Below, one piece after another: positions 1 through 11,811 of a DNA stretch of 64,000 bases (position 1 is the stretch's first letter; each line of letters starts with the position of its first letter). The notes beneath the pieces were generated by a model. It saw only the letters and a list, made by a program, of their open reading frames with translations. It did not search any database and was not told where the DNA came from. Where the stretch lies: positions 496,001-560,000 of the forward strand of contig NC_091135.1 in NCBI RefSeq assembly GCF_041381155.1. Direction: 5' to 3'. Both the position numbers and the translations under genes were made by a program. The stretch is from Argopecten irradians (Eukaryota > Mollusca > Bivalvia > Pectinida > Pectinidae).

Positions 1-3000
1 ATAAATAATGGAATGAACATTATATTCAGGAATATGCCTAAATCGTACGTAACACATTTATTTAGTTTCTCCGATTCATATAACGATTATAAGAAATTCT
101 AGGTGTCAGAAGGTCGGTTTATTGTGAATAGATATAATGACCCTACATGCATTGGATAATACACCCGGTCTTACAGCAATAGATAAATGTGTATTATCGA
201 GATTCCACAAATATCTTATAGGTATTTTTTTTCTTAATGACTTTTATTTTCAATATAATGCTTACCTGAGCAGGATGCCGTGGTTTTATCACAGATTCCA
301 TTCTGACAGTTTTCTGGACAATCAAGTTGGCAGATTTCTCCACGTTTTGTTGGGACGCAGGCTGAATCATTTGTAGTTTATTAGTCCGGTAATCTTATAC
401 AAGCTTCAGTTATATGTTTACTTTTCACGCAGTCTCAATTATAGAATTCCACTTATTCTTTTTTACTTTCATTATTTTTTTTTATATTTTCATGTATTAT
501 GTCTTTTCTTATCGTAATTATCATGTATATTTACAAGAAAGAGGGTATTTTCTATATCATTCCTATTTTACGAGCGAGTTGTTTCACAGAAATCTTTAGA
601 TACCTAGAGTTCATGGTACATGTATCTTAATATGGAAAGATAAACAACCTACCTGTGCAGTGTCCATTATCTTGTGCACAAACCATATCCCTACAATTAG
701 TTGAGCAATTATATTGGCACACGTCGCCATACTTTCCTATAACGCATTCTGAAACAAAATATTATCCGATGTCAATTTAAGAATTCACGATACACCTGTC
801 TACACAAATCAACAAAATGTAAGTTAATAGATATAAAGAAGCATACAATACCTTCACAAGACCCGTTGTTTCTCAAACACTTGGTATTCTTGCAATTGTT
901 GGAGCAGTTGAATTCACAGAAATCACCATACTTGCCAGGACTGCAGTCTGAAATTAAAAGAAAGAATAAATACACAAGATAAGCCTTACCAAAAGAAAAC
1001 TGTTGTAATCATCAGTCGATCAAATACAATAAATATAATCCAATAGCAACTAAATGTGATTATTAATAATGTTTTCTTCCATAGATATACAAAAATGTAC
1101 ACTTTTTTCACAGTTCTTTAACTGCTTTTCCTCGTGATTTTTCCTATTGTATCGCCTGTAAAACTGAATATAATTAATAAATTAAAATAAATAAGATAAG
1201 GATGAAAGTTAATGTATGCATTTCAAAATCACTCCATATCTCCCTAATATCATCAACAATCTGTTCAAATTTTTGATTATTTAATTTACCAAAGAAGATC
1301 ATCTATTCGAAATTCGAAATTAATTTTGGGTCTTTTTTATGAAATCATTGCGCAGTTATACTAGTATATTTTTCTTTTATGGGCTGATGAAGTCATATTA
1401 AATCAATGATATTTTGAAACAACCAAAATATTATATGGACGAAATCACTGGATATCATGTGCATTATGTGAAAAATGGATAATTATTGTTTAATTATACA
1501 TACTGTTGCAATGTCCAGAGTCTTGTGCGCACAAACTATTCTCACAATTCGTAGAACAATTATATTGGCAGCGATTTCCATACGTCTGTGGAACGCACCC
1601 TGAAAAAGCAAACATTTAAGTCATTAATGTAGCGGGTTCTCACAAAAGTTCGCAAACAAAATTTATTTTATAACCCGATGAAGTTAAAAAAGAGTGACAT
1701 CAATACTTTTAATTAATCTTTCGGACTATTAATAATATAAAATACGTTTTAGATGTACTATTCCATTCATTTCCAATGGATTAAATCAATACGCAACGTC
1801 GACGTCTCTATTGTGACGTCATGATAATGTAGAGTTTTCACCCCATTCTCTGATTCATAGAAGTATGAAGAAAAAGTACATGCCAAAAAGAACGTCGGAT
1901 TTAGTATGAAAAAATTATAATTAAATATAGTGGTATAGATTTATGCTTTTGCAGTTAGTGATATCACAAACTGATTTTACATAAAAGGTCAAAGTAAGTC
2001 TCACCGAAGCAGTTTCCTGTGCCCTTTTCACAAAACGTTTCATTACAAGTTAGTGGACAGGTCAGATCGCATTTATCGCCATACTTCCCAGGGATACATC
2101 CTAAAATTAAAAATAATAATAATAATAATTCTTACTTTAATGTGTGTTAGAACAATGAATGTTTGTCGCACTATTTCAAATATTTTTTTATGTTTATATT
2201 GCATAGTTATCTTTTACATCTCTTTGCAGAACTGATCTGGAAAAGGTATTTTATTAATATTATCCGTTTAAGGAATTTTCCACCTTTTTTTATAATTAAT
2301 TGCTTTGTTGAAACTTGTAAACAAATGTGCAGCTCATAAAGTATTTTTTTCGGATACTCTTTTATCCTTTTTATACATTGTATCTACGTCCAAATATTCT
2401 TGTGTTTTGCCTCGGTTATCTCCAAAACGATATAATGTAGCTTAATGCAACCATGATATAAAGTTTCCTTTTATTTCACTTAGTTGATGTCAATATCTTT
2501 CAAAAGGAATTATATTACCAGAGACTTACCGTAGCAGGTCCCTGTGTTCTTTTCACATAACGTCTCATTACAAGTAACTGGACAGGTCTCGTCACATTTG
2601 TCGCTATATGTTCCTGGGACACATTCTGTAACATTTATTTAATATCTCGTATTCTTTAATCAAAATGGGCAGTTTTTGATAGAAAATATGTTATTTGTAC
2701 TATATTTTTTCATAATATTTTTCCCGTTTATAATGACAATAAAAAATCGTACCCTACCGGTCCTTGAGTGGATTATTGCACATTAAAAATGCAATTATCT
2801 CTATGTCCATGAAATGTGATCTTTTATGGTTAGCAGACACTGTTTTCTTGCTCCGATGAAGCTAATTTACCAATGGTTGTGAAATGTGACATTGATATCC
2901 ATAATCTAACATTGGGTTACATGCATGTACAATTTTTACGTATACATAATGAGTTAGTTTATACTATTATATTTAGCTATTACAATGTATTCTACACATC

Positions 3001-6000
3001 CATACTTGTCAAATATATAAAAATTTATCTTTAAAGAAGTCATTGAATGTATATGATTATAGAAAGAGAAGATATCAATATGAAGTTGGGTATGATTTTA
3101 AATTAATAAGGGAAACATAGCGTAATACATGTCATTTTTGTGCCGAATTTGTTGGTTTAAAAGAAAAGTACACCATCCAAAAATGTCATTACAAGTCATT
3201 TCATAATGCCTTCATGTCACAGATATGCATTCTGAATACGTTTAGTGTGTAATTAATTGTATTTATATTAGTATGGAACTAAAGGTTGTGATTAAATGAA
3301 AAACGATTCATACCAAAACAATTTCCGCCATCCTTCTGACAACGATTATCTTTACAATTCGAGGGACAATCAAGGTTGCAGAAGTCACCATATTTTCCTG
3401 TTTCACAATCTGAAGAAAAAACCAATATAATGAAATGAATATTACTATAGATAACAATTATCCCGAATTTAAAAAAGTATTAGTGACAAGTTGATTAATA
3501 TAATTTTTAAGCGACAAAAACTACTGTTTTGAAACATAAATGTTACTTTCAATATTGTTGGTACATTAATTGCATTCACAGAAATATTAATTATTTAAAG
3601 TTTTTTGATATATTAGTATTGAGTGCAATACCTGTACATGTATTTGAAACGCTACATTCGTTCATTTCTTTATTTTGAAAATAATAATGACACATGATAC
3701 AATTTTCATAGTAATTCTTCCTTCTTTTATATTTGATACATTTTAGTGTTCTAGTGGAAATTTGTTTTTGTTTTCTTCGATAAATAAAATACATCAAACT
3801 ACACAAGTACCAAACGATCATCATTTAAACCTTTATATGTAATGTAAGTTTGACTCCTAATTAGTTTAATGTTTTCTTTGTTCAACGATGACTAAGTTGA
3901 TATCAATTGCTTACAGAAACACACTCCGGTCTTGGGGTTACAGTTCCCGCCATAACACGATCCTTGGCACATATTGCTACAGTTGTTATTACCTGGACCA
4001 TGACGCCCCACTGCACATCCTGTGTCAAAAAACAAATTTATCACAAATCATTCATAAGAAGATTATCGGAAAAAAACTAGTATTACATCATCGAGAAAAA
4101 CATTCTATGAAGATTAGAGAGACAGCGACGCTAAACTTCACAAGCTACACAGTCAACCACAGTGTACCGTTGTTCAATTCTTCTGATAAACATCGAATGA
4201 CCAAACTACCGTCTCATCTCTGGTATCACACAGAACCTTCAATTCTAGTACGAAATCTTCTAGACGTTGCTATAATGAAAACGATATTAACATCTAGAAA
4301 ATCTAGATTTTTTTAATTTGAGAAATTAACTTTTTAACGAGGTAATATATGATAAACAGTCACACATTACGGGACCTGTTTATCCCATGTACCTTTTACT
4401 CTATATTTATACCGTGAGGATAATCTGTCCCTTGTCTATTTTCAGGTTAACTTAACTTATACTGCATTATAACATCTTCCCGTAATAAAATGTAGTGCGT
4501 AATTAGAGAGCCAATATTCTGTTGGTTGATAATTACAAAGCACATACATGTCATCCGGCCGATATTGAAAAAAATCACTAAAATTTGACTTGATATTTTG
4601 TCTCTACTGCATGTCGCACTCTAGTTTTAAACAAGGGGGGGATAACCTAGTAAAGAACTCTGCTGAGAAAGTCTTATCAGCAACTGGTGACCAATCTAGT
4701 CATACATTAAATGCAATACATTTTCAAAAGAGGAAAGCGCTATGAATAGTAATCCGATGTTGAAAGCTATTCATAATCAAGATTGGTAGGAGTTGAACAG
4801 TGAGGGGCACTGGGATGTAAACCAACTGCTATGGAGTTATCGCGTGATTTTTCTTTTATGAAACAATCATAATTATACAGGATAAAATAATCTCATATAG
4901 AGGTCGGTTGAGAGGTAAATGTGATACGACTAATAAACTAGCTCTCGATTTCTAGGCTGTGAGTTCGAAGCCCAAATGGGAAAGTTGCCAGGTACTGATT
5001 ATAGGTCGGTGTTTTTTTTCAGAAATAGTCCTGCTTTCCTCCTCCCTCTAAACCCTCTTTGTCCCTAAACTGATAGGACGCATTACGATATAAACCTAAA
5101 CCGTCTGTTTAACTTTCTATTGATCTACGATTATATAAGAATGACGCTTATGTTTAAGGACTAGGGTACTCGCACGTGCCATGTTAATTGTCATAAAGGA
5201 ATTGAATATCTGCGAAAGCGCTGATAGACATAACATGGATATTATGTTATGCATACAATATAACTAAAAAAAATAAATAAGAAAACACATTAATGTTATA
5301 ATGATGTTTTCTTATTTAAACGATTTTTTTTGCTGTGTTTTGTAATCCATCCCTCTAACAGCGCTTTCGCAGACATCCAATTTCATCCTGACAACACGAT
5401 TACGTGGAATTTCTCTAGTCCCTACCGGGGACTTCGTCGCGTCTTCGATTTTTTCTCTCTATAATATATGGACCTTAAAATTATATACATTGTCTCAGAA
5501 ACACGAAATAACAAAGGAAAGCGATTTCATCACTCGTACCCTATTGGGCATCGAATGAATTCACGATCTACGGCACCTAATCGCCTAGCCAAACATACAT
5601 GTGGCTTAAATCACTGTGTCATATCCACGTCCTCAACAAATAGAATAATGAAAAAACCAGTTTTCAATAGCTAAGTATTCGGTCAGATATCCTGACAAAT
5701 CGTCAATTATATCATTTATACATTTGCGCACAGACGATAATGCACATCAACGGAGTCCAAATTGGAAAGGATATTCCAATCCAACTTTCGGAGCAACAAC
5801 TCCCCACCTAGTGTATATGATGCAGTGTGAAACTACCGAATGTTTCAAATTTCCAATCGGAAATATTCTAGTTTATACTAATTTGTCAAAATGATTTACC
5901 AGTCTGAAAGGATGACAAATATTTATAAAAAAACATGTATATAATATTGCGTTTATTGTTTATTGAAGAACTTCCCTCCTCTCATCAGAATATTACAAAG

Positions 6001-9000
6001 ATTAAAAAAAATTTTAGAACTTCCAATTTTATTAAAATATCGACAAATGAAAACAAAATCAACAATTTTTTTCACATTTTGTTTTCATTATATCTTGAAA
6101 TACTATTTAAATTATAGGTGTAGTCTACAACGTTAATGATATTTGCTTTCAAATAATTTTCATAATTAATATACTGTGTTTGCGTTTTAATTCAAACAGA
6201 AGATATTTCAATTTAAAAGTATAGTTCTACTTACCAAATACCATCACTTCACATAATTCCAGAATGGCGTTATCACTGTACCAGGATCGTCGTTTTGGAT
6301 TATTTCTATAGTTGTAAACGGTGACATACCGAGCTACAAACGGGCACTGGTGTTCTATATCTAGTTTTACGTCGGCTTTGTTGATACTTTGGTCCTCGTA
6401 ACATAGAACGCCTTGTGTCGGGCTGTCGGTCGCGTTGGATAAGTAGAGCTGATAACCTCCAAATCTCTCTTGGAAATTAGCTTTAATGAAAAAATCAACA
6501 TGATCAATCGTATCAAAACTCTAATTTATATAACAAAAATACGTGTACAAATTATGTTGTATTTAAAATATTCACTACATCAAAAATTTATTTGGAATGA
6601 AAATTTTCTAATTTTGCAGCTTTCGTTGTCAGAGTATTTACCCGAAGTATATGTATAGATGAATTAAGCGAATTTAAAAAAAAAAGTTATTTTTTGCCTA
6701 ATTCTTAATGGTTTTTGTCTAATAAACACTAAAGCGCAATATTAAACTTCATGTTTACTGATACAATTTTACTTCAGATACATGTTTAGGAGAAACAAAG
6801 TTTAAGGGTGCGCTTTCTAGATGATAAGCTTCGCCAAAATTGACAAGATTTTCACACTTTCAGAGTTTCTGCATGTTTAGGAGGGTTACCATAGCAACTG
6901 CAGCTGCTATGATACAAAACCATCATGTATATGTAACAAGTATACACGATATATGGCATTCAATAATTTAATAACATGTTATAAAAACGATGGATGTGGG
7001 GGCCTAAAAGGTCCCAAACAGAACATCGTCCTTTCATAGTAGTTGGAAGGAAGTAGTATTACTTGTTATTGTCTTTGGCCACTGGACAAATCACAGATTG
7101 CCCTAAAATATCTGTACATGGAGTATGTGTGACATGTATGGTCACCTTTCAATAACAAGAATTCTTTAACATGTTTGTATCTTTTTGTTTTTTGAGCCTC
7201 AATGTATTACACAAACAAACAGCAGGGTGCTGTTTATCGGCTTTAATGATGCGGCTCGTGTCGGTTTTTTTAATGAAAGTGTAAACACAGTTTTCGAGAA
7301 TAATACTATAGTATTAATAAAAAGGGGTGAAAAGATAACAATATATATTCCATCCGAAATATAAATTCCTAAATACTTAAGTTTGTCTTTGCTAACCACT
7401 CTGACGTCTTCAGACTACAATATGGAAACTTGAGATTTAATTATAATTTACCCTCACCTCTGTAAATTATCTGTATTCTGTTAATGGTCATTAACTGTTG
7501 GAGATCAACACGCCACCAGGCCGTTTTATGTCCCGCACCAGAAGTATGAGTACAGCATCCAGCCGATGAACTTGTACAACCGTCCACGACGTTGCTAGCT
7601 GCCCAATTACCGCCATAATCACTGCTCTGAGAAGTTGGTTTTCCAAAGGCGACGTTTGCTTAAATGTTAAATATAGCTACGTGTATTACGCATCAATAAC
7701 AATTTGCATATTTCGTGTTTTGTATTATACTTTTTTTTTCATAGTTGCAAGGGAGTTGTCGCTAAGAATCAAAATAATGATCGATTTCGAGTTATCGAGA
7801 GCTCCACAAACAAAGTTTATATAGCAAACTAAAAGGGCTACGGATACATAATTGTGACTTATGTTTTCATAGTTCGTAACAGCTGTTCAAAGAAACACAA
7901 AATTTATAGTTACAGTGCCGCTGACGACCGCCTCTATCTTCGTATTAACAGGACCATTTTCGATTATACGGTTTGACTTGTTGGGTCTAGTTGTTCATTT
8001 ATGTATTAAAGACGGACCTGGGCATTTCATATTTTTTTCAGACGAGCCATGATAAAGCACTCACAGGCCTGTATCAAAAACTGCAGGATACATACTTGAA
8101 CTAATGACTTTAACAAACGGTCGAGCCGGTTGTTCAGAATAAAAGTAAACTGCATAGGACTATATTATTTTCTTAAAGACTAAATGTTGAGAGCTTATCA
8201 ATTAATTACACCGTACCAACATCTCATGCTTAAAATAAACAAACAGAAGAAATTGGCGAAAGTGCCCAAAATATGTGGTGATTTTTCTTCGTATACCCAT
8301 GCGCGGAAACACCATGTTTGATATACCAAACTGCGGTCATGATTCACGTTAACAAAATAGATATCAACAGGTAAATGTGAAATGGAAAATGATAACGAAC
8401 GAGTATGATAAAACTAAATGCACCTTTCTTTTGTAGTATTTAAGATGCGTTATTTTTATTTTAAAGCAAGAAATATGTAAATATTTAAAATTAAGATATG
8501 TCAAATTTGAATCAAAACGCTTTGTGTACAGTGTATATGAATGTTATTTTCGTTTCTCGTTCGAAAAGTAACCAATTCGAGAGATCCGTTTTGCGTGTAA
8601 ACGAATCGATGAAGAATAGAAAAACTCGTTATATGTAAAATCCAGGATATCATCGTAATTTCAAAATCGTTTGTAATTTATAAATGATCTTTTATTCTAA
8701 TACTGGGAAATAGTTATATTATTAGCTTATATTAAGCAACAGTCATATATGACTTTATATCAGTTGCAGCACGTATGCTACCAAACACCCACTCTCCTTG
8801 GGCTGACGGTAATTCCAGTGGTCTAACGTTAAGGTTTTATGAGATTTCCATAGTTTACTGTCACCAAAATCTAATACTAAGATAAAAAAGTCATGTGTTA
8901 AATGGTTTGACGCAAACAAATCAATTTACCACATTTTTTTATGTTCTGCAAAACATTATCTGGGAAGCCACAACACATTTGTTACATTTTGGATATATGC

Positions 9001-10226
9001 AGTGGGTATTAACAATTTCTAAACATGCCACAATTCAAAGATGTTTATATGTTTTTATCATCGTTATAGGGAAAATGGTCATGCTTCACAAATTCATATG
9101 GGGAAGTGTATATTTATGAACTTGAACAGGAAGTTTAACATTAATGTATGCAAACCGTGACGTGATGTCACAGGTAAAATATCCACAGGTAAAATGTAAG
9201 TACATAGAGCGGAACCTAAACTAAGAACTGGGTACAGAGATCATGATCTGAACTATCACAAAAACGAAGGACGTCTGTTATCAGATATATGTGTGATGTG
9301 ATAATCCATTGATTGTACACCTCAAAACTAACATCCTCATAACTTTCACAAAAGTATACAAAGTATTCTGTAATAATCACTACAATTTCCATTAGTATTA
9401 ATGTTTAATGGTAATATTTGTTTGACACCATGATCAAATTAAGAAATATGTTCTGATTTTCTGATACAATAATGATTTTGAAAAGCTAAAACTGATTCCG
9501 GCTTTAACAAAAACTGTATTAATTAACCCAAACGTAATTTGAAAGTTTAATAAGTGATGTAGACGAAGAAGAGATCACAAATTCTTCCAAAGCATCACAA
9601 CCCTTAGGCTTACATTGAATTCCAATGCAAAATATTATTGGTAACATACCGTGTTATCATGAACCTTTCATTATTTCTTTTCATGTGATATATTTTACGG
9701 TGTTAAACAAAACAGCGATAACCATGAAATACGTTACTTAATAATGAATATCATGTCATTCAACAAACAATTTGTGAAGGTTCTTTTTTTCAGTACAATA
9801 AAAAAGTACATTTTGGGAAACATATAAAAGTTCAATATATTATTTATAATACAAAAAATGTTATACACAAACAGAAGAATGTAAATACACACTTGGTATC
9901 TACTCCCCCAACACACGTCCACCCTCACACAGCATCCACACACATACGCACACATACATATATATATTTGTACATTCTCACACAATATGTATTACTTTGT
10001 AAATCATAATGTTTTCTGTATGTACCAATGTTATACTTTAATAATGGACAAGCAAAAATATTTTCTATCTATCTTCAGATAAAACAAGATAAAGTTTTGA
10101 TCGTTTTGTACCCGGTCTATATCTAATTAACATAATTCTGTACTTACTTTCTGAAGAGACCCTGCTGAAGGTACAAAGTAACAAGAGAATTACTTCTCTT
10201 CCCCACTCTAACTTTCTCCTGGCCAT
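1..10226 (-). CDS. Receptor tyrosine phosphatase-like gene, copy A (5' part: signal peptide, F-type lectin, EGF repeats; 3' part beyond the window)
   Basis: Multi-exon gene read leftwards. Exons: 10148-10226, 7458-7658, 6235-6480, 3915-4019, 3314-3409, 2530-2625, 2005-2100, 1504-1599, 852-947, 653-748, 266-361; the gene continues past position 1. Every junction has AG/GT signals and every intron is phase 1, so the frame is open through all eleven exons. The product would be a secreted or membrane ectodomain: signal peptide, one fucolectin/FTP domain of the F5/8-C fold, then eight 32-35-residue EGF-like modules of the MEGF/Draper style. The membrane and phosphatase part is not in the window; it is inferred from the paralogue at 26,276-51,874. 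Nothing in these exons is broken. It might instead encode a MEGF-type receptor without phosphatase domains. Confidence 0.8.
266..361 (-). CDS. Copy A exon 11: EGF-like module (last one in the window)
   Basis: 96-bp exon, CVPTKRGEICQLDCPENC then QNGICDKTTASCS, with a GTAAGC donor. The next exon should lie left of position 1, as in copy B, where it is at 41381-41470. Bases 1-265 are intron with no other feature seen. Confidence 0.77.
653..748 (-). CDS. Copy A exon 10: EGF-like module
   Basis: 96-bp exon, CVIGKYGDVCQYNCS then NCRDMVCAQDNGHCT, followed by a GTAGGT donor. Conserved in copy B at 42180-42275. Confidence 0.78.
852..947 (-). CDS. Copy A exon 9: EGF-like module
   Basis: 96-bp exon, CSPGKYGDFCEFNCSNNC then KNTKCLRNNGSCE, bounded by a TTTCAG acceptor and a GTATTG donor. 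Phase 1-1. Confidence 0.78.
1504..1599 (-). CDS. Copy A exon 8: EGF-like module
   Basis: 96-bp exon, CVPQTYGNRCQYNCS then NCENSLCAQDSGHCN, with a GTATGT donor. Intact, whereas copy B's version carries four extra bases. Confidence 0.77.
1625..1960. repeat. MITE-like repeat in an intron of copy A
   Basis: Carries the same segments as the repeat at 21,817-22,335 in reverse orientation: the GCGGGTTCTCACAAAAG end, GTGACATCAATACTT, and a central GACGTCACAATAGAGAC-like block read on the minus strand. Also present at the matching place in copy B (43,190-43,560), so it was there before the gene duplicated. Confidence 0.55.
2005..2100 (-). CDS. Copy A exon 7: EGF-like module
   Basis: 96-bp exon, CIPGKYGDKCDLTCP then CNETFCEKGTGNCF. 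Its partner in copy B has lost the acceptor half and survives only as a relic (43588-43650). Confidence 0.78.
2530..2625 (-). CDS. Copy A exon 6: EGF-like module
   Basis: 96-bp phase 1-1 exon, CVPGTYSDKCDETCP then CNETLCEKNTGTCY. Intact here; the corresponding exon of copy B (44089-44185) is one base longer. Confidence 0.78.
3314..3409 (-). CDS. Copy A exon 5: EGF-like module
   Basis: 96-bp exon coding a six-cysteine module, CETGKYGDFC then CPSNCKDNRCQKDGGNCF. The GKYGD..C...CP.NC pattern is typical of MEGF10/Draper-type EGF repeats. It ends in a GTATGA donor. Confidence 0.78.
3915..4019 (-). CDS. Copy A exon 4: EGF-like module
   Basis: 105-bp phase 1-1 exon with the cysteine-rich pattern CAVGRHGPGN, CSNMCQGSCYGGNC and KTGVCF. 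An open plus-strand frame over the same bases has no conserved counterpart and is taken as a shadow. Confidence 0.75.
4900..5105 (+). mobile_element. tRNA-derived SINE in an intron of copy A
   Basis: A B-box-like GAGTTCGAAGCCC (about 4,970) is followed by AAGTTGCCAGGTACTGAT, AGGTCGGTG, CTTTCCTCCTCCCTC and TGATAGGACGCATTACGATA. This series resembles SINEs widespread in bivalve genomes. The tRNA-like head is degenerate. The same insertion is in copy B (46,455-46,665), so it predates the duplication. Confidence 0.6.
5195..5384. mobile_element. Small MITE with terminal inverted repeats
   Basis: The left end, ATATCTGCGAAAGCGCTG, and the right end, CAGCGCTTTCGCAGACAT, are inverted repeats about 190 bp apart. 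The interior is AT-rich with a smaller inverted repeat around ATTAATGTTATAATGAT. No coding capacity. Shared with copy B (about 46,755-46,935). Confidence 0.55.
6235..6480 (-). CDS. Copy A exon 3: fucolectin domain, second half
   Basis: Reads ANFQERFGGYQLYLSNATD at the start, ARYVTVYNYRNNPKRRSW in the middle and ILELCEVMVFG at the end, which closes the FTP fold. The sugar-loop position read R-A-N-x-x-E-R across the exon 2/3 junction resembles the R-x-D-x4-R pattern of fucose-binding F-type lectins, but the Asp is replaced by Asn. Glycan binding is therefore only inferred. Length 246 bp, phase 1-1. Confidence 0.85.
7458..7658 (-). CDS. Copy A exon 2: fucolectin (FTP / F5/8-C type) domain, first half
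   Basis: Reads NVAFGKPTSQSSDYGGNWA, then ASNVVDGC and later TAWWRVDLQQL and INRIQIIYR. This is the typical opening of eel-fucolectin/tachylectin-4/pentraxin-1 domains (NVA.GKP..QSS...A..AVDG...WW.VDL). Length is 201 bp, phase 1 at both ends, with a GTGAGG donor. Confidence 0.85.
10148..10226 (-). CDS. Copy A exon 1: signal peptide
   Basis: ATG is at 10226-10224. The 26 codons start MARRKLEWGREV, then a hydrophobic ILLLLCTF core and a small-residue SRVSSE cleavage region: a classic signal peptide. A GTAAGTA donor follows. One base is left over (phase 1), which joins the next exon to give T-N-V-A. The matching exon in the other copy starts at 51874 and differs by a few substitutions. Confidence 0.82.
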
Positions 10227-10347
10227 TCTGGGGGTAATGGCGACATAACACAGACAAGGAAGTAAATATCAATATTTGGAAATTGACAAGTACAAGGTAA
10301 ATATGTATCGTTAGTCGTGTTCTGTCGACCAGAACTACTGCTCGTAG

Positions 10348-10358
10348 TGTATATAGTA
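10348..10358 (-). promoter_or_regulatory. Possible TATA box of copy A
   Basis: A TATATA-containing stretch lies on the minus strand about 125 bases upstream of the signal-peptide ATG. It is identical in copy B (51996-52006), but the whole surrounding block is nearly identical between copies, so conservation is weak support. No transcript evidence. Confidence 0.3.
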
Positions 10359-11807
10359 CGTGCTCATCCGACAATGACGATGTTGTATATAATGTTAAAC
10401 TATTTTAAAATAATAGTTACTGTATAAAGGTCAACATTTTTTGTACACATGCATACCTATTCATTCCAACAATAACAAAGAAGCGAGCTTTGCTAATGTG
10501 ATTTCTAATATGTTTGGTTCATGCCTTAAATACATCTGTAGTAACAGAATATCATTTATTTGTAGTTTCTTTACAAACCATTGATACTCGATAGCACGAT
10601 ACCCAGCTCATATTCTTTGTTAATGATTTAGGTCATAATGCATGTATTACTGACTATACTGAATAGTCTTTGTCATGTTAGCGGTATTGCGTAAAGCTCC
10701 ACAGTTACAGTAATCAAACATTGAATGTTTCTGTATGAACGGGAAACGGAATACTTATAATAGAATTCATTCATTATATCGCTTGATATCATATTATTGT
10801 TAATTGTTCGGTATATCTTTTTATATATGCACAGAAATTACAAGTTTACTGACAGTTTGTTTAATATGAATAATTTCTTGTAATAAATTTGGGTCAATTT
10901 TATCAGTCGCCGTAATATGTCACCTAGTTAAAGTATATTGATAGGCTACATGTATCTAAGGAATCAGAATATTTTGCTACAAAATGTATGTCATATCAAT
11001 AATCAGAGTTCCTGGAGAAAAATAGCAACCTAATATAAGTGCATTTAGATTTCAGCCCGCAACTCACATATGTAAGGAAGCTAGCGTGATACCACTATTA
11101 AAAAAAGACTTTTTATCTGTAACTTTGTAATATTATATAGTGCTCTATGAGATCGTAGATGGTGGTGATTCCATGAAAAGAAAAAGAGACGCCTATATTA
11201 TTAAATGAAATTATACTTACATCTGAATTTCCATATATATCACCAAACAGCGATAGTTTTTTCCGGGAAAATCCCAATTCCAATGGATGAGTTAGTGGGA
11301 GAGGGAGTTAAAGTTGTACGGTGTGTAACTTGCTGGCTTAGAAAAAGTATTTCAAGTGTTCTTCATATTTTCATCCATCTCTCTTAGTTTAAAACTTTTC
11401 ATATTTACCACTTTGGTAAAAAAAAATATTCGCAAAGTTTTCAGAAAATTAAATTTTTTTATTGATTTTTGACGTGTAGACGGTTAAAATAGCTAGGAAG
11501 TTTCTGTGCGGGCATTGCCGATGTTGGCCACGTGATATGACTCGGGAGGTTCCGATCTATACGGGTATCACCGATGTCGGTCAAATGATGCAACTCGGTT
11601 TTCCAATATTACCTGAAAGTTTGAGTCATGGCGTTGACTGTGTCATTTCTTTCAAAACGTGATATTTCATGTGACATTTACCACTAAGTCAATAGTATAT
11701 TGGTGTTTTTATGGATCTGAACCATCATATTTAAGCATCCATATTCACACATTGTTGTTTTATGACAGTTTGTGATGATGAAAATTACAAGAAATAAAAC
11801 TTTTATT
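10359..11807. other. Upstream flank of copy A
   Basis: No gene recognised. It resembles the upstream flank of copy B, but above about 10,440 the similarity drops sharply from near identity to roughly four bases in five. It ends at element 1. Confidence 0.5.
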
Positions 11808-11811
11808 CATA
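11808..11811. repeat. Target-site duplication (left) of element 1
   Basis: CATA immediately precedes the TGTTAC start of the 5' LTR, and CATA immediately follows the end of the 3' LTR (21631-21634). A 4-bp duplication fits a Ty3/gypsy integrase. Confidence 0.75.

Noticed and set aside
3591..3824. Minus-strand frame with a hydrophobic start and RRKQKQ
   Set aside because: It looked like a membrane segment, but the reading frame is not kept in copy B (45,180-45,360), it has no fitting splice sites, and the real membrane exon is at 40171-40292.
3888..4316. 142-codon open frame on the plus strand
   Set aside because: It overlaps the EGF exon 3915-4019 on the other strand, and the copy B version is split in two. 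Shadow frame.
9900..9980. CA-rich stretch as a possible regulatory repeat
   Set aside because: A short, imperfect microsatellite present in both copies; nothing suggests a function.
10144..10374. Minus-strand 76-codon frame starting upstream of the signal peptide
   Set aside because: It uses a different frame from the signal-peptide exon that joins correctly to the lectin exons; the same sequence in copy B is only a consequence of the near-identical tract.
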